Assembly (NCBI RefSeq): GCF_003003265.1 | Contig: NZ_PVTL01000002.1 | Coordinates: 186,001 to 250,000 of the forward strand | Length of the DNA stretch: 64,000 bases | Direction: 5' to 3' | Source of the DNA: Glaciihabitans tibetensis | Lineage (GTDB): Bacteria > Actinomycetota > Actinomycetes > Actinomycetales > Microbacteriaceae | Shown: in pieces, positions 60,594-64,000 of the stretch | Position numbering within the stretch: the stretch's first letter is position 1 | Layout: every line of letters starts with the position of its first letter | Made by a program: the position numbers and the translations under genes | The notes under the pieces: model-generated | What the model was told of the DNA's origin: nothing | What the model saw: only the letters and a program-made list of their open reading frames with translations | Databases searched by the model: none

Positions 60594-61331
60594 CTAGCTT
60601 CCGGAAGTGATGGCCGTGGTGCCGCCGGCCTTGAGAGCGGCGAGACGTGCTTCGACCTCGCCCTCACGGCCCAGGTCTTCGAGCCCTTCGAATTGCGCGT
60701 CGAGGCTGGATGCCTGAAGCTCCTGCTGGCCGAGCACCTTGGCTTCTTCGCGCCGGATCTTGTCCTCGAAACGGCTGATCTCGCTGGTCGGGTCGAGCAG
60801 GTCAATGCTCTTGAGCGCGTCGTGCACCTGCTGCTGCGCCGCGGCGGTCTTGGAACGGGCGGTGAGTTCGTCCCGCTTGGCGGTCAGCTCGCTGAGCTTG
60901 CCGCGCATCGCGTCGAGGCCCTTCTTCAATTGCTCAACCACCTGGGTCTGCGAGGCGATCGTCGGCTGGGCGGCCTTCGCCTCGTTCTCGCTCGACAGCT
61001 GGCGGACGAGGGCGATCTTGGCAAGGTTGTCGAACTTGTCGGCGTCGACCGCATTGCCCGCTGCGCGCAGCTCGTCTGCCTTGCCGCTCGCGGCCAGCGC
61101 CTTGCGCCCCCAGTCGTTCGCGGCGTCGACATCTTCGCGGTAGTCCTGCTCGGTGAGGCGCAGGTTGCCGATCGTCTGGGCGACCGCGCTTTCCGCCTCA
61201 GCGATGCTGTTGGTGTAGTCCCGAACCATCTGGTCGAGCATCAGTTGCGGATCCTCAGCCTGATCGAGGAGAGCGTTGATGTTCGCTTTCGCGAGCTGAG
61301 TAATACGACCGAGTATCGACTGCTTTGACAT
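60594..61331 (-). CDS. pspA: PspA/IM30 family envelope stress protein
   Basis: 245 residues from ATG 61331 (GAGG five bases upstream). Starts MSKQSILGRITQLAKANINA and is almost wholly alpha-helical coiled coil (DPQLMLDQMVRDYTNSIAEA; RQLSSENEAKAAQPTIASQT), as in PspA/Vipp1, which bind and stabilise stressed membranes as ring or rod oligomers. The N-terminal amphipathic helix is present. Separate from the sigma/anti-sigma pair upstream on the same strand, by a 140-base gap. Confidence 0.92.
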   Translation of the reverse strand: MSKQSILGRITQLAKANINALLDQAEDPQLMLDQMVRDYTNSIAEAESAVAQTIGNLRLTEQDYREDVDAANDWGRKALAASGKADELRAAGNAVDADKFDNLAKIALVRQLSSENEAKAAQPTIASQTQVVEQLKKGLDAMRGKLSELTAKRDELTARSKTAAAQQQVHDALKSIDLLDPTSEISRFEDKIRREEAKVLGQQELQASSLDAQFEGLEDLGREGEVEARLAALKAGGTTAITSGS

Positions 61332-61471
61332 AGCCTCAGCCTCCCACAGCATGCTGAGCTTTCACCAGAGGGGCAACTGCACAATTGCGGGGAATCCCGC
61401 ACCGAAACCCCTACGCACCTCGGATCCACAGCCGCTGACCGCACCCTTGCGGACCGCAGCGTGATGGTTGC

Positions 61472-62344
61472 TTACCGCAGCGTGACGGTCGACGCCGGAC
61501 CGGTCACCAACTCGGTTCCGAGGTCGCCCGATACGTCGAGGGCAGCCGATACCTGATATTGCCCAGCGGATGCCACGGGCAGAGTCTCACGGAAGCTCTC
61601 GCCGAGGTCATCCTCCACAGCACACACCGAGGGTGTGAAGCTTGCGGCAAACACCATCGACTCTCCCGGGGCGAGGTTGATGTCGGCGATCGACATGATG
61701 GTGGGGCCATTGCTGTGCCAGATCACCACGCCATCCTGGGACAGGGTGATTGCGGGGGTGGGCGACGCGTAGCCGGACACCGGGTCGTCGCCAGTGTTGG
61801 TGAGGGTGGCGGTTCCGGAGACGCTCGCGCTGCCCACGCTGGCGTCGGGAAACTCGACGCTCAGCTCGAGCCCACTCTCGCTCGGCGCCACCTCGGCGAC
61901 CGTGCCTCCGCACAGGTTCAGCTTGTTGGCCGGGGCACCCAGGATCGTCTGCTCGCCGAAGCCGCCGGCGGAGGGTACCTCAGAGCCTGCGGAGGCGTCA
62001 GTGTCGGGGGACCCGGCAGCGCCGGAGCCGGAGTCGGAGTCGGACGTCGGAGAGTCAGCAGCCGGAGCGTCAGCGGACTCGAACGATTCGGCCGAGCCGG
62101 AGATCGCCGTCGTGCCCGGGGAGAGGGCGTTGAGACCGTTCACGCCCGCCACGCCGACGCCGATCACCGCGAGGGAAACCACCGAACCCACCGCAATTCT
62201 TCCTGGCAGCCGGCGGCGCTTGCTGAGGCGGATGATGTGCTGGGCGTCCAGGACGCTGGTCGCTCGCGAGTCCGCCTCGCGGAACAGATCGGGAAGGCTC
62301 GCGTTCGGGAAATCCCGGTCAGGGAGGTTCGGATCAGTAGACAT
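61472..62344 (-). CDS. Membrane protein with an extracytoplasmic immunoglobulin-like domain; likely partner of the ECF sigma factor
   Basis: 290 residues from ATG 62344. Cytoplasmic N-terminus to about residue 48 (SVLDAQHIIRLSKRRRLPGR), one membrane helix (IAVGSVVSLAVIGVGVAGVN), an acidic Ser/Asp/Gly-rich stretch to about 130, then a beta-sandwich-like domain (ELSVEFPDASVGSASVSGTA; IADINLAPGESMVFAASF) with two cysteines. It overlaps the sigma gene by 11 bases, which is how anti-sigma factors are usually placed, but it has no zinc anti-sigma motif. The role as anti-sigma factor is an inference. Confidence 0.75.
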   Translation of the reverse strand: MSTDPNLPDRDFPNASLPDLFREADSRATSVLDAQHIIRLSKRRRLPGRIAVGSVVSLAVIGVGVAGVNGLNALSPGTTAISGSAESFESADAPAADSPTSDSDSGSGAAGSPDTDASAGSEVPSAGGFGEQTILGAPANKLNLCGGTVAEVAPSESGLELSVEFPDASVGSASVSGTATLTNTGDDPVSGYASPTPAITLSQDGVVIWHSNGPTIMSIADINLAPGESMVFAASFTPSVCAVEDDLGESFRETLPVASAGQYQVSAALDVSGDLGTELVTGPASTVTLR

Positions 62345-62894
62345 TTTCTGCTCCTCGCGTGAGGGTGGGGTGCTCGGGGGAGAGGCCCGTGGACAACCGG
62401 GTGGCCATCTTCGACAGCCCGTCGCTGAGGTAGCGCTTCACCGTGCCGGGGCTGAGCTGAAGGGTCTCCGCGATGTCGTCGATTTTGAGGTCGTCGTAGT
62501 ACCGCAGCACGAGGCACGCCCGCTCGCGGGGCGTGAGTTTCTGAAGCTCCTCGTGCAGGTCGATGCGCGAGTCGGTGGACTCGCTAGCCGAGTCCTCGGC
62601 CTCCGGGGTCACCTGGAGGTGGGCAATCCGGCGCCAGCGGGTGGTCCGCCTGCCCTGATCTACGTACGCGTTCAGGATCGACCTCCGAACGTACGCCTCC
62701 GCGCTCGCCACGGTGAAACCGTTCCGAAGCCGCCCAAAGGTCTTGACGAGCGCATCTTGCACCAGGTCCGACGCGTCCTCCTGGTTTCCCGAGACAAAGT
62801 AGGCGTAACGGATGAGAGCGTCACCGCGCTCGGCAACCAGGCGTTCGACCACCTGCTCCCATCGGGGCGCGGAAGCTGCTGCGGTGCTGGACAC
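62334..62894 (-). CDS. ECF RNA polymerase sigma factor (SigE/SigM-like)
   Basis: 186 residues from the GTG at 62894, which has AGGAGGG six bases upstream (minus strand), a very good site. Region 2 at about 15-85 (ALIRYAYFVSGNQEDASDLV; ALVKTFGRLRNGF; SAEAYVRRSILNAYVDQGRR) and region 4 at about 115-170 (LTPRERACLVLRYYDDLKID; LQLSPGTVKRYLSDGL). Candidate for control of envelope genes together with the membrane partner downstream. Confidence 0.92.
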   Translation of the reverse strand: MSSTAAASAPRWEQVVERLVAERGDALIRYAYFVSGNQEDASDLVQDALVKTFGRLRNGFTVASAEAYVRRSILNAYVDQGRRTTRWRRIAHLQVTPEAEDSASESTDSRIDLHEELQKLTPRERACLVLRYYDDLKIDDIAETLQLSPGTVKRYLSDGLSKMATRLSTGLSPEHPTLTRGAENVY

Positions 62895-62923
62895 AGATGA
62901 CCCTCCTTTTGTCTCTACCCCTA

Positions 62924-62949
62924 TAGACGACGGACGGGCGCAAAACGTT
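62924..62949 (-). promoter_or_regulatory. Candidate ECF-type promoter upstream of the sigma gene
   Basis: On the minus strand AAC (62947-62949) is followed after 17 bases by CGTCTA (62924-62929), the AAC-N16/17-CGTC form of many autoregulated ECF promoters. It lies 30 bases before the start codon. Short motifs, so only moderate support. Confidence 0.4.
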
Positions 62950-62958
62950 GGGGCGAGA

Positions 62959-64000
62959 CTACCCCAGCAGCCGCGACCGCAGTTCACCCAGCTGATCGGT
63001 GAGTTGCGCTGGCACTCGGGAGCCGAAGCCCTCAAGGAAAAGCTCGGTGGAATCCACTTCGGCGATCCAGGAGGCTCTGTCTACCTCGAACAACGACTCG
63101 CGCGCCCCCTCCGTCAGGGACAGGCCGTCGAGATTCAATGCGCCCGGAGCCGGCATTAGTCCAAGCGGTGAGTCCACCGCGGAGGCAGTCCCGTCCACTC
63201 GGTCGAGAATCCATGCGAGTACTCGGGAGTTCTCCCCAAAACCGGGCCAGAGGAACCGACCGTTCTCTCCCTTGCGGAACCAGTTCACCTGAAAGATGCG
63301 CGGCGCCGTCCCCCTCGCCTGGAGGGACTCGCCAACCGCAAGCCAGTGCGCCCAGTAGTCGGCCATGTTGTACCCACAGAACGGCACCATAGCAAAGGGG
63401 TCGCGCCGAAGCTCGCCCAGGGTGCCTTCGGCGGCCGCCGTCCGCTCGGATGAAATCGTGGCGCCCAGGTAGACACCGTGCTCCCAATCCCGTGCCTCCA
63501 CCACGAGCGGCACGTTGGTCGCGCGGCGACCGCCGAAGATTATCGCGTCGATGACGACGCCGCGTGGGTCATCCCAGTCGTCCGCGATGGACGGGCACTG
63601 GGCTGCTGCCACGGTAAAACGTGAGTTCGGATGCGCTGCTGGCGTCGAGGAAGACGGTGTCCAGTCCGCGCCGCGCCAGTCGAGGAGATGATCGGGCACA
63701 GTGTCTGTCATCCCCTCCCACCAGACATCGTTGTTGTCGTCGAGGGCGACATTGGTGAAGATTGTGTTTCCCCACAGCGTTTCGATGGCAGTCTCGTTTG
63801 TCGAACGGCTCGTGTCCGGGGCAACACCAAAGAACCCGGCCTCGGGATTGATCGCGCGAAGGCGCCCGTCCGCGTCTTCGGCAAGCCAGGCGATATCGTC
63901 GCCGATGGTCTCAACGGTCCACCCGGGGATAGTGGGCCGCAGCATGGCCAGATTGGTTTTGCCGCAGGCCGAGGGGAACGCTGCCACCGCGTGAAAGACA
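62959..64000 (-). CDS. pckG: GTP-dependent phosphoenolpyruvate carboxykinase (5' end outside window)
   Basis: The frame enters from the right edge and ends at 62959, giving the C-terminal 347 residues of a protein that is usually about 610. The P-loop-like kinase-1a motif [18 protein letters not shown] lies at the window edge, then [20 protein letters not shown] with nucleotide/Mn contacts, WRGADW, and [36 protein letters not shown], all hallmarks of the GTP-dependent enzyme. It makes PEP from oxaloacetate in gluconeogenesis. The start, not visible, lies beyond base 64000. Confidence 0.95.
   Translation of the reverse strand, partial: VFHAVAAFPSACGKTNLAMLRPTIPGWTVETIGDDIAWLAEDADGRLRAINPEAGFFGVAPDTSRSTNETAIETLWGNTIFTNVALDDNNDVWWEGMTDTVPDHLLDWRGADWTPSSSTPAAHPNSRFTVAAAQCPSIADDWDDPRGVVIDAIIFGGRRATNVPLVVEARDWEHGVYLGATISSERTAAAEGTLGELRRDPFAMVPFCGYNMADYWAHWLAVGESLQARGTAPRIFQVNWFRKGENGRFLWPGFGENSRVLAWILDRVDGTASAVDSPLGLMPAPGALNLDGLSLTEGARESLFEVDRASWIAEVDSTELFLEGFGSRVPAQLTDQLGELRSRLLG

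Overview
The window is GC-rich actinobacterial chromosome, most like a member of the Microbacteriaceae. The lineage call rests on gene content and order rather than a database match: prfB-ftsE-ftsX-smpB-ssrA in the classic order, hisN-rsgA-aroA divergent from sigR-rsrA, an E2-E1 fusion 2-oxoglutarate decarboxylase/dehydrogenase (kgd), a GuaB1-type IMPDH paralogue, mycothiol-type genes (an MshA-like glycosyltransferase, a TIGR03086/mycothiol-type DinB protein), GTP-dependent PEP carboxykinase, and a TadA-G pilus locus with small overlapping genes. GTG starts and ATGA/GTGA overlaps are common.

Layout. 1-1224: tail of a secreted carbohydrate-binding protein, then a tRNA-Leu on the minus strand. 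1470-6150: a tad (Flp-type pilus) operon of seven genes. 6200-11520: an AT-richer accessory island lodged between two copies of the 3' end of the last tad gene. It holds a fragment of a diverged tadA, several small hypothetical genes, a translationally coupled pair made of a 2-oxoglutarate/Fe(II) oxygenase and a HEPN-domain zinc-ribbon protein, a membrane-anchored GAF-like sensor, and what looks like the tail of a phage terminase small subunit. 11600-18700: DUF805 protein, DinB-like protein, MFS exporter, then prfB, ftsE, ftsX, smpB, a SIMPL protein and the tmRNA gene. 18743-22474: a 1243-residue secreted phosphoesterase. 22748-31491: SHOCT protein, hisN, rsgA, aroA, the redox sigma/anti-sigma pair sigR-rsrA behind its own SigR-type promoter, and kgd. 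31626-39691: guaB1, two CNNM/CorC-type membrane proteins, nnrD, a GT87 transferase, a thiamine-binding-type small protein, and an MFS exporter. 39629-43515: a four-gene two-component cluster with two paralogous response regulators, one real histidine kinase and one degenerate kinase. 43571-46101: metX and metY. 46265-56629: acyltransferase, SDR, phosphoribosyltransferase, S51 peptidase, ung, GNAT, amidase, lipoprotein, an iron-box-controlled siderophore-interacting protein, another SDR, an HEXXH protein and the MshA-like transferase. 56694-64000: disulphide oxidoreductase, crotonase, arginase-family protein, F420-reductase-like protein, PspA, an ECF sigma factor with a membrane partner, and the start-truncated pckG.

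Two things stand out. First, the island: its edges, its tadA fragment and its degraded tadG copy record at least one exchange with a second, diverged tad locus, and it carries an oxygenase-HEPN pair for which I know no described system. Second, a pattern running through the core genes: short tandem duplications (10-38 bp period, 2-5 copies) sitting at or across stop codons of about ten different genes, plus the same kind of 15-bp repeat expanding in frame inside the siderophore-interacting protein and at the C-terminus of the first CNNM protein. Functions named here are from motif reading only; no similarity search was run.
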